64,000 bases of DNA, taken from NCBI GenBank assembly GCA_022539475.1, contig VCMS01000030.1, positions 186,001 to 250,000 on the forward strand. Reading direction: 5' to 3'. The notes beneath the pieces are model-generated. The model had not been told where the DNA came from. It worked only from the letters and a program-made list of their open reading frames with translations, and did not search any database. Shown in pieces: positions 26,633 through 37,736 of this stretch. Within the stretch, counting starts at the first letter, position 1. Each line of letters starts with the position of its first letter. This DNA comes from Gracilaria domingensis (taxonomy: Eukaryota > Rhodophyta > Florideophyceae > Gracilariales > Gracilariaceae). Both the position numbers and the translations under genes were made by a program.

Positions 26633-28270
26633 TTAAGATGCACGAACTGTTCTTCGTCCTCCCTTCGTGCTGTGCTTACTGCTGTCTACGACCAGCTTGC
26701 GCTTCAACTGATTGTGCAAATCGTCTAATTTCTTGATGTTTTCGATGAAGTATTCACCGTATCGAGATGATTGTCTCGTGTCAGAAATGTGCACAACATC
26801 ACCTTCAATGTAAAACCCAACATCTGAGGAAGTAGAGAACACTCCGTTGAGAGGTGGAATTGCAAAATTGCCTGTAATGGTCCAACTCCTGTGCTTCAAC
26901 GCATGTAAATGACTTCTGAAAGTTCCTGATTCAACATCCATTAACGCAGCAAGTTTCCCAATCTCAATAGTCGTGTACAACTTAAGGTACGAGCGTACTT
27001 CGGGCAACACAAGTTGGGACTTGACCACTTTCATGAAGAGCTTAGTTTGCAGTCTTGGGGCTTCCATGTTTGTATCATTTGCTGCGTCATAATCCGGAGG
27101 AGCCGGAGAGATGAACTTCGGACTAGCATAGTTAAACAAGTCTTCAAACGCTTGCATCTCTCCCTGTCGCAGACGAGAGAGCCTGTCCCCAGACTTATCT
27201 CTTACCATGGACATCATGCTCTCATCGACTTGTTGGGGTTGCATTGCTAAGCATAACGCCAGTAGTGCCATCATCTGGTCATTCCGTTTGTTAATCTGCT
27301 CGTACTGGTAACTGCGCGTATGATTGTGCTTAATGCGACCAATATGGATGATGGTTGAACTGAAGACGCGGACAGCATCCTCGTATCGTCGAAGCATAAT
27401 GTAGCAAAATCCCATGTAATAGTAAATCGATACATGACAGGCAGTAACATGGGTGAATAACGCCGTGGAAACATCGAAGTCAAGAGGTTGCAATACCATA
27501 AGCGCAAGGCGATAGTCGCCTAGCAAGGTATTGACGCGCAGCAAGCCGATGATAGAAAAGTAGCCGATGTAACGATACACCGGTAACGTGCTGATGTCGA
27601 AGTTTGAGCTATCAGGATCGTTTGATCCGCTTGGTTCGCCGCGTAGGAGCCACGATATGATGTTGGACTTGTGAACCAAATAAGTCAGCAGCGACAAGAC
27701 TGTCTGCACATTCCAGATCTGATCGTTTTCTCGAAGGTACTGAATCTCCTCCGGTGTCTTGCTCTTGAGCTTTGCTCGATATTGGCACCAGCTCTCAAAC
27801 TGGTAAATGAACTCGTCAATCATATCCCAGAGCCATGACGGAGGAAGGTCATGATCGATCATACCATCCTTCAGAAACAGCTCAAATAGATTACAATAGT
27901 TCTGCCATGAGTCCACGCGTTGGGCCAGGCTGGGGCTCATCTTTGAAAAGAGATGGCGATAGTAAAGTTCATTGTAAAGCAGTAGAAATACTTGATCGTT
28001 GTCAACGTATTCAGCAACAAAATCTGCAGAAGGCCAACTGGAAGATTTGAAGTAGCGATCCGTAAGTCGCGAGAAGACCTGCTCGTACAAGCTGTGCAAC
28101 TCGACTGTGTTGCGATCCAGAAAAGTTTTGTGCATATAGCTCAGGAACTGGCCGACAAACTCGGGCACTTCGCTATATGACTCATTGGCTGCCATTTCTT
28201 CAGCAGCATCGATGTCTGCGTCGGTAAAGGTCATTTGAGGAGTGCCTCCTCGACGCCACGAGCCTTCCAT
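26633..28270 (-). CDS. Translation initiation factor eIF3 subunit L
   Basis: The 545-residue product matches eIF3 subunit L (eIF3l), part of the eIF3 complex that brings mRNA and Met-tRNA to the 40S subunit. The family pattern is plain: VPEFVGQFLSYMHKTFLDRN near the start, the WPSADFVAEYVDNDQVFLLL block, FELFLKDG, the central helical repeat region (RYIGYFSIIGLLRVNTLLGD) and a PCI-type C-terminal part with KLYTTIEIGKLAALMDV. The length is usual for the family. No intron is visible, and the ATG at 28268-28270 precedes a normal N-terminus. eIF3l is widespread in eukaryotes but absent from budding yeast, so the gene argues for a host with a full eIF3 complex. It is convergent with the upstream membrane-protein gene. 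Confidence 0.93.
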   Translation of the reverse strand: MEGSWRRGGTPQMTFTDADIDAAEEMAANESYSEVPEFVGQFLSYMHKTFLDRNTVELHSLYEQVFSRLTDRYFKSSSWPSADFVAEYVDNDQVFLLLYNELYYRHLFSKMSPSLAQRVDSWQNYCNLFELFLKDGMIDHDLPPSWLWDMIDEFIYQFESWCQYRAKLKSKTPEEIQYLRENDQIWNVQTVLSLLTYLVHKSNIISWLLRGEPSGSNDPDSSNFDISTLPVYRYIGYFSIIGLLRVNTLLGDYRLALMVLQPLDFDVSTALFTHVTACHVSIYYYMGFCYIMLRRYEDAVRVFSSTIIHIGRIKHNHTRSYQYEQINKRNDQMMALLALCLAMQPQQVDESMMSMVRDKSGDRLSRLRQGEMQAFEDLFNYASPKFISPAPPDYDAANDTNMEAPRLQTKLFMKVVKSQLVLPEVRSYLKLYTTIEIGKLAALMDVESGTFRSHLHALKHRSWTITGNFAIPPLNGVFSTSSDVGFYIEGDVVHISDTRQSSRYGEYFIENIKKLDDLHNQLKRKLVVDSSKHSTKGGRRTVRAS

Positions 28271-28937
28271 GCTGAAACCGACGGTAGTATGATTATTCTC
28301 CTACGAAACAATATCGCAAGCTATACGGTTGCGTCAAAAGAAACTGCACAATCCAGGGGAAGACGGAACTCCACTTTGTCAAACTGGGGTACGTAGCTGC
28401 GTATCATGAGCGTTGAGTTCGGCGACTTCGCTCGATGTCCGACGACGACATGGCCACAATTATTAAACTTTCGCCAATTAATTATAACTATATAGTAATG
28501 ATGAGTTAATTCCTGCACCGCTGCCACAGTCACTGTGGAGTCCGCAGTGTGGAGTCCGCAAGCTGGACTACTTTGAGTTCATCCCCACCGGTGCCGATTC
28601 TTCAATGCAGCCTGTAACTGCAGACCAGTGCAGACTCTACCTTTGACACGAACTAAACCGTTCTCCATAGAACCATTTATAAGACTATCGTGCGGATATC
28701 CGCCTCAGCTCCATCACATGCATCACAAATGTTTCTCTTCGTCTCCATGACTGTAGGTGGGCGAATCTGCTGGACGCATTCGTCCCTGTCGTCGTAGCCC
28801 ATTCTAGAAAGATTTCGAAGGGGACGAGCCTTCGTAGACTCCAATACTCCCTGAAACCTGGCTATCACAATCACTACACGTACACGGCATTGCAGAACGA
28901 TTGTAGGGTTCACTGTTTCAGCACAGTACAAGATAGT
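28271..28937. other. Spacer between eIF3l and SNW genes
   Basis: The 667-nt spacer should contain the eIF3l promoter. A 12-nt direct repeat, gtggagtccgca, lies at 28535 and 28549. A short AT-rich stretch (ttaattataactatatag) lies at about 28477-28494. No gene is supported. Confidence 0.45.
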
Positions 28938-30578
28938 TTACTTTCCACGACTCCTAGCTTCTTCAAAGAACTTGTCCATACCATATGGATCATCACCCGC
29001 TCCGCGTTTTGAAGGAACGTCACGTTCAAACTCAACGGGTTTGTTTCGTGGTCCGTCAGCCGCTGGGGCTTCCTCCTTATCATTGCCTCCCCCAAATCCA
29101 CGATCAGCTCGAAATCGCCGTTCTCTTTCATCCACATCATTCGCAAGAGATGTTTGGTACTGAAACTTCGCGGCCGAATTCGACCCAACAAATAAAGGTT
29201 TGTCGTATATATTGTACGCATCATCCGCACCATAACCTCCAACAATAGATATACCACCTCTTCTGCTACCGCCAGCTTCCTGGTTGAACAGGCGCTGGTC
29301 GTACATAACCTCGCCAGACGGCTTCCCAGTCGCAGATTGACCCAGTGCCACGCGCTCGGCAATATCTCGATCCTGATCTCGAGTTAGTTTGGAACGCTTC
29401 AGTGTCGGTCGGTCCATGTCCAGGTTGTTCTCCTCTCTTCCACGCAGTTCCCTCTCTCGCTGAATTCGTCGTTGCGTTCTCACTTCATCTCTTCGTCGCA
29501 TGTCGTCATCTACACCTTCGCCACCTTCCCCGCGATCACCAAACCTCGTTCGCCGCCGCCTCTTCGTAGTCTCCGGAGCCTCACTACTCGAAAGCAGTGG
29601 TGGTGCCTCATCTTCTACAGGAACGGCAGACCCCACCGCGGAATATTCGCCGAACCCACGCACCTCCGAAGGAGCAGCGGAACTGGGTATATCGGTCCTC
29701 TCAGAAAGACCAAGGTATCCCTTTCTTTCACGACGGGCTTTTTCCGCCAGCTCGCGAAGCTCTCGCTCTTTGGCCTCCTTTGCTTTGGCACTGACCTGCC
29801 GTTGTAGTCGAGCTCTTCGTTCAACTTGTTCCCGTGCAACGCGCTCGGCGTTGTACAGTGCCTCAGCCATGTCCGCAAACCTGTCGTTGATGGAATGATC
29901 AACATGCGCGCGACCGTCGGCAGCCAGGCGTTTATCAAGAGCAATGGTATAGCCCCTGTTGTTCTTCCAGTTTGAGACAACTGGCGGAATTTTCCATTCG
30001 GCGGCCTCGGCCTTGGTGGGCTTGCGATCAGGAGAGTGCATGACTGGGACAGGGGGGCTCGGAGGGTTTACGGGAGCTTTACGGTGCGAGAACTTGGGAG
30101 GCTCCATGGGATCAGACGGAGCTTCAACCATCCTTATGATGCGCTGTCTGGAGCCGGTGGCGGCGGTGGTGTTGGTGTTCGCCGGAGTGTAGCGCACGAA
30201 GGAGGGCTTCTCCTGAGCGTGGCTGCCACTGGTGGCTGCGAGCTTTCCGGAGAGGACCTGCTCAATGGCAGCGCGCGTTCGACGGGCAGTTTGCTCGATC
30301 TGGTGGGTGCTAGGCATGGGCTGGAGCACCTCGTCGCGGGGCTTCTCGACTAGGGCGTCGTACGAGGTGTGCACGACTCGGGAGGCATTCTCGCCCTGGC
30401 GGACAATGGCGGCGTAGTCGGGTCCATCGTTGCGGACCGGCAGCGAGAGCACGCGGGAGACGCCTGCGTGGGCGGACGGCTGCGCAGGGCGGACGGCGAG
30501 GGCGCGGGCGGGCGGGCGGTCGCGCGGCGCGGGGACGTTGCCGTCCGAAGGCGGCGGAAGTAGCTTGAGGAGCGACAT
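28938..30578 (-). CDS. SNW-domain splicing factor (SKIP/Prp45 family)
   Basis: The 546-residue product is an SNW-domain protein, a core spliceosome component of the Prp19-related complex and, in animals and plants, also a transcription coregulator. The defining SNWKN motif is present in PPVVSNWKNNRGYTIALDKR at about residues 200-220, followed by the conserved DGR and the long charged helix RVAREQVERRARLQRQVSAK. Upstream is the PPPYG-region equivalent, here replaced by Pro-rich sequence. The C-terminus has RRRRTRFGD and the YDQRLFNQ motif, then GADDAYNIYDKPLF, typical of the family. The protein should act in the nucleus. Keeping it despite few introns fits a reduced but working spliceosome. 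The gene is divergent from the SNF2 ATPase gene. Confidence 0.95.
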   Translation of the reverse strand: MSLLKLLPPPSDGNVPAPRDRPPARALAVRPAQPSAHAGVSRVLSLPVRNDGPDYAAIVRQGENASRVVHTSYDALVEKPRDEVLQPMPSTHQIEQTARRTRAAIEQVLSGKLAATSGSHAQEKPSFVRYTPANTNTTAATGSRQRIIRMVEAPSDPMEPPKFSHRKAPVNPPSPPVPVMHSPDRKPTKAEAAEWKIPPVVSNWKNNRGYTIALDKRLAADGRAHVDHSINDRFADMAEALYNAERVAREQVERRARLQRQVSAKAKEAKERELRELAEKARRERKGYLGLSERTDIPSSAAPSEVRGFGEYSAVGSAVPVEDEAPPLLSSSEAPETTKRRRRTRFGDRGEGGEGVDDDMRRRDEVRTQRRIQRERELRGREENNLDMDRPTLKRSKLTRDQDRDIAERVALGQSATGKPSGEVMYDQRLFNQEAGGSRRGGISIVGGYGADDAYNIYDKPLFVGSNSAAKFQYQTSLANDVDERERRFRADRGFGGGNDKEEAPAADGPRNKPVEFERDVPSKRGAGDDPYGMDKFFEEARSRGK

Positions 30579-30834
30579 GCGTGCGGCGGGGACTCCGCGG
30601 GGCGCGGTGGGGATGCGGGGGCGCTGCGAGGGGCCCGTGCATAAAAACCGAAATCAAAAATGGCGCGCTCGCAGCCGTGCCCAATGGGCTGGGGCTGAAA
30701 TGCGGCGCGCCCATGGAATAAACGGTGGGCGCGACGACTTGTGGACTGCCGCGCTGCTCTTGACTCGGCAGCTTACGCGCGTACGCTGTTTCGATCCGCT
30801 CAGTTGTCCAAAAACGGCTCGTGCGAGCATCCCA
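30579..30834. promoter_or_regulatory. Divergent promoter region between SNW and SNF2 genes, with a CCAAT box
   Basis: A CCAAT box lies at 30681-30685 inside the near-palindrome gcccaatgggc. The same 11-mer recurs upstream of the phosphate translocator gene at about 46.52 kb. NF-Y binding is the usual meaning of CCAAT in eukaryotes; it is inferred here. Confidence 0.5.
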
Positions 30835-33800
30835 ATGGCGTCACAACAGGCAGTTCGTCTACTTGAGGCACACCCTCACCGTACTCCGCTCGACGTTGAG
30901 CAGCTGCGAGCCCTCTGTACCTGCTATCACCTGGCCGCCTGGCGCTGCCGCCCGCCAACCCCGTGTACAATGCCATCCTTCGTGTCCTCAGGCGCACACT
31001 GCCCCCCTAATACCACCGTTGCTCAGGTCCAAGCAGCCCGTCTCCAGCTTCTCGCCGAAAAGCTCTATCGCGAGCAGAAGCCTTTCCCTCAGGAGCTCAA
31101 TGCTGCCATCACGCAGGGGCTGGTTTCTGGCTTCGACCCCGCCACGGGCCTTCGCGTTCCGCCAGAAACTCAGAATGTGCAGTTAGCTAGACAACAGTAC
31201 CAGGAGCAGGAGGAAATTATGAAGGAGAGGCAGCGCCTCCAGGAGCTTCAAGCAGATTTTCACAAGTCCCGTGCAAGTTGCGTAGAAGCCGCAAGGGCCC
31301 ACGAACCAGAACTGCCTACCCCTGAGGAGATGCTCCCATGGGAACAACGCCGAATCCCCATTCCTCGACAAGGACCACAACGGGGAAGGTATATGGGACT
31401 GGACCAGAACACCCTTATTAACGAACGCTACAGGTCTCTCAAAGTCAGAACTGACGCCATTTGTGCCGATATAGCTCGTATTCTCACAGACCACAGCAGT
31501 GGCGTCAAGACTCTTAGTGCCCGTAACGCCGCCCTGCTTGAAACCCGAATCCGACATGTCAAGCTCATGTCCTTACAGAGTCGAATTCGGCAGTCGGTGT
31601 GGAACGAGTATCAAACGGGCACCCTTGACGGTCGCCGTACGTCATCTAGGGCCAAAGTCCGAACTTTAAAGCAATTGCAACGTGAGTATGAAAGAGTGGA
31701 GCGTGCGAAGCAACGTCAAGTCGAAACGGAGGAAAAAGATGCTCGCCGAAAGAGGCAAGCTTGGATCAATGCTATGGCGGACCATCTCAATAAGTTTAGA
31801 AGCTATCACAGGGACACAGTGAGAAGAGGTGTTCGCGCAATGAACAAGGCGCTTTTGAAGTATCACGAAGAGCTGTCGAAAAACGCAAGTCGTGCAGAAA
31901 GAGAAGCTGAAAAAGCCCGTATCCAGAAACTCAAAGATGATGACGAGGAAGGCTATCTTGAACTTGTGAAGCAAACTAAGAACACCCGCGTCTTGGAACT
32001 TCTCGAACAAACTGACAAGTATCTACGAGAGCTAGGTGCCGTTGTCAAGGATGAAAGAGCCCGAAGCGGTGTCGTAGAGTACAATACTACTGCGAAAGTT
32101 GGAAACCGTAGTAATTACTACGAAATTGCTCAGAGGTGCGAACGCAGTCTTCTTTGTTAGTGGGTGGGACTCTCAAGGAGTACCAGTTGCACGGTATCCA
32201 ATGGATGGTTAGTTTGTACAATAATCGACTCAACGGCATCCTTGCGGATGAGATGGGTCTCGGGAAAACGGTTCAAACTTTGGGTCTTATAGCTCACCTT
32301 ATGGAGCGAAAAGACAACCCTGGCCCGTATTTGATCATTGTTCCTCTATCTACAGTCAGCAATTGGGAGATGGAGTTTGCAAGATGGGCACCAGTTATTA
32401 GAGTTATAGTTTTCAAAGGAGACGCCCGAACTCGCAAAAGATTATACGAAGAAGTTATCGAGAAGAAAAGTTTCAATGTATGTCTCGTTACTTATGAGTA
32501 CGTTGTGCGGGGGAAAAACTTGTTGAAGCGCGTCGAATGGCAGCATATCATCATTGATGAAGGACACAGAATCAAGAACCATGAGAGCAAGCTCAGTTCA
32601 GTTCTTCACGCACACTACCGAAGCCGGAACCGTTTGCTGCTCACCGGAACACCATTGCAAAACTCTTTAACTGAACTTTGGGCATTGCTGAACTTCTTGC
32701 TCCCCAACGTATTCAAGAGCGCTGAATCTTTTGAGAGCTGGTTTGCACTGCCTTTTGCTAACATGGGAGTCGATAAGAGCCCCCAGACGGAGCAAGAGAC
32801 CCAGCTTACCGAAGAAGAGAGTCTGTTGATTATTCGGAGATTGCATCAAGTGCTGCGACCATTTCTTTTGCGAAGAATGAAATCGGACGTTCTTCGTATG
32901 GGGGAGCAATTGCCTGCAAAGCAAGAACATATCGTACTTTGCGAAATGTCTGCATGGCAAAGGTACATGTATGTCAGGATCCTCAAAGCAGAACGCCTCC
33001 TGTTCACTGACAAACATGGAAGGCAAAGATACGACAAGCTTCCGAATCCAGCAGTGCAGATGAGAAAGTGCTGTAATCACCCTTATTTGTTCTATTCCGA
33101 TCATTCGAACCAAGTTATTGATTCCCATATGTTGTGGAGGGCATCTGGAAAGTTTGACATGTTGGACTCCATAATTACAAAGTTGCTGAGAACCGGTCAC
33201 CGTATTCTTATCTTTAATCAGATGACGAAGGTAGTGGATTTGCAAGAAAGACTTCTACGGTATCGCAATATTCCGTTTTACAGACTAGATGGAGGAACAA
33301 GCAACGATGACAGAAAATCAATGGTAACGGATTTTAATTGTGCTGGCTCAGATGTTAATGTATTCTTGTTGACAACTAGGGCTGGTGGTCTTGGTGTTAA
33401 TTTGCAGACAGCGGACACTGTTATCATTTTTGATAGCGACTGGAATCCATCCATGGATGAGCAGGCCCAAGATCGAGCTCATAGAATTGGTCAACAAAAA
33501 GAGGTCTTGGTGTTGCGTATGATCACAGCAAAGTCGATTGAAGAAAATGTCATGGAAAGAGCTTCTTTCAAGCGAGGCTTAGAGAAGAAAATCATTCGAG
33601 CTGGAATGTTTGACGAGCAAAGCAAGGACTCTGAGAGACAAGCGATGTTGCGAGAGCTTCTTCGGGTAGAGGGTGGGGCAGGAAGCGAGGAAGAACAAGA
33701 GGATGGGCTTCCGACAGAGGAGGAGATTAACAGAATACTGGCTCGCAGCGAGGATGAGTACCACAAATTCATGGAAATTGATGAAGAAAGAAGCCAAGAA

Positions 33801-36716
33801 ATCGCTCCTCGTGCACGACTGCTAGTTGACAAAGAAATTCCTGAGTGGGCAACGAAAGTTCCTAAAGCGCTTCTAAAGAAAGCAACAGTAAGCGGCGCCG
33901 GTAGCTGGGGTTCCTACGGAGGTATCGACATATCTCTAATAAATGGACCAAAGAAGAGGAGAGCTGCAACAGAGAACGTAAGCTATGGTGTTGACCAATT
34001 GAGTGATAGAGCCTATATCAAACTCATAGAGCGATCAGAAGCAGGAGAAGAAGTGTCTTTGCAGGATGCTATTCGAAAAGAGACAACTCGGCGTAAGAGA
34101 AGAAAGAAGAATGGAGTGGATGCAACCGGAAAGAGTAATCTCTCATCAGAAAAGCGGCAGGGATCACATGCTGTTTCCGGGGATGAGGGTGGTACAGATA
34201 CAGTGGCATCAGCTGAGAACATTAAAGAGTCCCCGGCTAGCGACTCCTTGACGGCAACACGACTTGCAAGCGCAGGGGTGGCTGCGACCGCGCAGGACAA
34301 CGATGTTGAAGATGGCAATGGAACAGGTGGCGAAAACAGTTTTGTACCGTCAGCTGCAGATGACATGGTGATAGAAGAGGATGAAGATGACGACAACGAT
34401 GAAGACAAAGCAGCTCTACATACTGAGGTAGTTGCCTTGACGGGCGGGTTTGGGCATCTGAAATCTGAGGAGGACAGAAACAGTTCATCGTCGGATGAAG
34501 CAATCATCCGTCCGCGGTCTCTAAAATCAAAAAGGCGCAGCTCTAGTATTAATCGGAAGAAGGTTATTGAAGATAGCGACTCATCTGATGTGACAGAAGA
34601 ACCTCCCAAGATGAAACTTCCACGCAGGAGAAGAAAGAGAGCAATGATTTCAAGTAGCGAAAGTGTCAGTCCTAATATCACCGAGTCGTCCACTCCCATG
34701 GAGTCTAAACCGAAGAGGGCGAGGCGATCTCGAGCAAGTGACATGCAGAGCGAAGATGAAGAAATTATGGAGAATAGTAACAAAGAAAAAGACAAGAGAA
34801 CATCCGAGAAGAAGGCAGTGAAGTCTACTGTGGATAGTTTTAAGATTGTGGATGATCTACCTAAGCCTCCAAGGAAGAAGAACATCCCCTCAGATTCATT
34901 GAAAAGGGCAGAGGGTCCAGAAATGCAGAAGGGAAAGAAGTTTGCCAAGGATGTGCCAAAAGACAGGAAGAGTGGCGCTGCCACAAGGGACAAAAGAGAC
35001 GCATCAGAAGGGGTAAAGGATCGCAGTTTGACTAACACGACATCGTCTTTACGATCGAAGAAAGAGAGTCAAGAATCATCAAAAGAAATGAAAGGAGGGG
35101 AGCCAAGAAAGGCCAAAACCGATCCCAGCCCATTTGATGAGTTGCCGGATATCCCTAGGATTCCCCGTGTTGCAAGGGTGAATACGACGTCGCAGAACAA
35201 GGACTCTAATAAGAATCCCCCCACTGCTCCAACGAATGCCAGACCTCCGATTCCTCCTCCGCCTACTACACAAGCTTCAACTTCACAGCCACGAAATTCC
35301 AGTCAACATCGCAATGCATCGCCACCTTCAGGACCGTCCCCTCCTAGAGTTTCTCCACCTCGCAGAATATCTCCACCACATTGGGGGTCTCAACAACACC
35401 GCTCTTCTCCTCCGCATCGCCCTTCACAGCAGCACTACAACAGTCCTCCCCGTATCAATGCACCCCCACCGCATCTGGTGAACGTCCAACGCATGGGCCC
35501 ACCGAAACATATGGGACCCCCTCCTCATATGGGACCACCACCGCCTATGGGACCTCCACCTCACTTGGTTGCAGCTCAGCAGATGGCGCAACAAATGGCA
35601 GCACGTCAGCGAATGGCCATGGCCCCGCAGATACATCCGCACATGCCACCACCTCCACCTCCGCCACTGCCTCAATCACACATGCAACTTTCGCAGCACA
35701 TGGCGCCCCCACATATGGGCCATCCGCAAATGATGAACGCCATGCCGCGCATACCGCCGCAGCAGATGAACAATCCGCAGCATATGCCTCCCATGCCAAT
35801 GATGCCACCGCCGCAGCACATGGGTGTGCCACAGCATATGGGAGCACCTCGAAGAATGCCTCCACCTCCACGCCACATGGGCGCCCCTCCTATCATGGGT
35901 GCGCCACCGAGCATTGGGCCACAGAACATGCCACATTCCCAGGCTTTCATGCCTCCAAACCACATGGGACATCACGGCGGTCCCCACGCGATACCGCCTC
36001 CGCCTCCGCCTCCGCCTCCGCCTCCACCACCCCCACCTGGCATGCCCAGTCAAAGCCACCACATTAGACCAAATAGTGGACCACGAGGACAATCATTCGT
36101 TCGACAAGGAGGCCATCCCCCTCGTCATCATGCTGGTGACCTCAGTAAGAATACTGCAGTTGGAAACGCTAACCGTGGTGACGAGAGGGATCTAGGTGAA
36201 GATGGCACCAATGCTCCACCTCGAATGGGTTATCCTCCCTTTCCTCCAGGATTTCCGAATGTACAAGGTGGTATGAATATAAATGGTCCTCCCCCGATTC
36301 ATCGCCCTTCTATCGGACATTTTTCAAATCAGGACGGGGGATCGATTCCAATGTCGCGGCAAAGACACGAAGCACCCAAGTCTAGTCCACCGAGACCTGG
36401 GCCTCCCCAAGGTCCTCAACGGAACCAGAATGCTCATAAGCATGGGAACGCGAGGTACACAAGAGGTTTCGGTAATTGGGCGGACGGCAATGGTACACGT
36501 TATGATTCGATCCAAAACAAGCAACGTTCAGGCGTAGTGTCCAACAAGACGAATGCTTCAGGCACAGAAAGGAACGAAGGGAGGCCAGAAGGCCAAGAAG
36601 CAATAGCTGGTATTCCTACAAGAGACGGCGAACGTGGGCAGACAGGACCGGCGAATGAAGGTAGTAAGGAAGGGAGCAAAGAAGATAAGGAGCATGGAAA
36701 GGAACAGGAGAGGTGA
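30835..36716 (+). CDS. Brahma/Sth1-type SNF2 chromatin-remodelling ATPase (frame change inside)
   Basis: This gene encodes the catalytic ATPase of a SWI/SNF-class remodeller. From the ATG at 30835 come QLQ-like segments, an HSA domain (KRQAWINAMADHLNKFRSYH) and NYYEIAQR. After that the frame shifts back by one base near 32134-32136 and continues with LLVGGTLKEYQLHGIQWMVS, DEMGLGKT (Walker A), IIIDEGHRIKN, the helicase C part (HRILIFNQMTKV, TRAGGLGVNLQTADTVI, DRAHRIGQ) and a SnAC-like segment (EEINRILARSEDEYHKFM). The tail of about 900 residues is acidic and basic in turn, then Pro/Met/His-rich. No bromodomain is visible, unlike typical Brahma proteins. The shift could be a sequencing error, a hidden intron or true frameshifting; it is not at a clear slippery site. 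Total length is about 1,960 residues. Confidence 0.9.
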
Positions 36717-36858
36717 GGCGCATTGATGTTACGACATATAGCTTAGCACGCTTAATTTTGTTTATATGTACGGGTCAGGGCTTTTTTAAAAGGATAAAGC
36801 TCGTGACGAGACAGGCACACAAGCCTTGCAAAGATATACATCTCTTATTAGCTAAAAC

Positions 36859-36894
36859 TGGAGCGCAAATGTGCAATGTTAGATTTGCGCTCCA
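36859..36894. repeat. Inverted repeat at the convergent ends of the SNF2 and SDR genes
   Basis: Arms tggagcgcaaat and atttgcgctcca (12 bp) flank a 12-nt loop. The right arm is the last four codons of the SDR gene and the loop holds its stop codon. The hairpin may work as a bidirectional 3' end signal. Confidence 0.8.
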
Positions 36895-37736
36895 ACCAGG
36901 TCGAATAGAGGAACTGGGCTTTCAGTTATGGAGCCATCACCTTTTGGTCTTGCTGCCACGTCCATTGCTTTTTTCTTCGAGTTGGGAGCGAGAAGAGCGG
37001 AGACGACTACCCGGGCAACATCTGCACGCGGAATTGAACATTGACCTTTCTCAAAGACTGTGAACAAATCATCATTTCTACCGACAACAAGCTCTCGTTC
37101 TTGTTCGGGTTCGTTGGACAATCCTGCTGGGTTGATTATTGTGTAGGGAATTCCAGATTCGATTAGATAGAGCTCTGCCTTTCTTTTAAACCTTAGAATA
37201 TTTCCGTTCCCTAGGCGATTGAGGGGATTGTTGTCATCAGTGCTGCCCATTGACCCGACCATAATGACGTGCCTCAAGCCCAGACGGATGGCAGTGTCTA
37301 TCTGATTCTTTGCCCCGAGCCAGTCGACAAATTCTGGCATGCCGTCTTCATCATACTTGAACTGAGGGGGAGTTCCTTCCGGAGCTGGAATAATTCTTGG
37401 TACTGCACTCGTCAGGATTATGAGAGCATCCTTTCCTGCGAAGGGTTCTTCTAAAGTTTCGGGCTTTGTTATGTCTCCTTCGACTAGGTTCTCCGTAGAG
37501 GGTAAGATCTTGCTAGCAGATTCGATGTTGCGTACTAGGCCTGTCACAGAAAAGTTGGATGGGTCGGATTGCAATTTTTCAAAAACTATGCGGCCGGTTC
37601 GACCGGCGGCGCCAGTCAGAATGACATCGAGCGTCATTGTCGCCGATCGATGGTGACGGAGATTGAGCCGGCGGCTTGATGTCGAAGTTGATGTTGGCGA
37701 CGGAATGACAAGCGGAGTAGAGGTAATGAAAGCCAT
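36879..37736 (-). CDS. Plastid-type NAD(P)-binding SDR protein (At5g02240/At2g37660-like)
   Basis: The 285-residue product is an atypical short-chain dehydrogenase/reductase. After a Ser/Thr/Arg-rich leader of about 33 residues that looks like a plastid transit peptide, the Rossmann motif appears as LTGAAGRTGRIVFEKL. LVRN, EGDITKP, ALIILTSAVP, HVIMVGSMGS and KRKAELYLIESGIPYTIINPAGL follow, the hallmark order of the NmrA/YwnB-like subgroup that includes plant At5g02240 and At2g37660. A second ATG (MTLDVILTG) could give a cytosolic form. The substrate is not predictable from sequence. The stop codon sits in the loop of the inverted repeat at 36859-36894. The gene is convergent with the SNF2 gene. 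Confidence 0.88.
   Translation of the reverse strand: MAFITSTPLVIPSPTSTSTSSRRLNLRHHRSATMTLDVILTGAAGRTGRIVFEKLQSDPSNFSVTGLVRNIESASKILPSTENLVEGDITKPETLEEPFAGKDALIILTSAVPRIIPAPEGTPPQFKYDEDGMPEFVDWLGAKNQIDTAIRLGLRHVIMVGSMGSTDDNNPLNRLGNGNILRFKRKAELYLIESGIPYTIINPAGLSNEPEQERELVVGRNDDLFTVFEKGQCSIPRADVARVVVSALLAPNSKKKAMDVAARPKGDGSITESPVPLFDLVGAQI

Noticed and set aside
30430-30834. Plus-strand extension upstream of the SNF2 ATPase start
   Set aside because: It overlaps the SNW coding sequence and promoter; the ATG at 30835 gives a sensible start.
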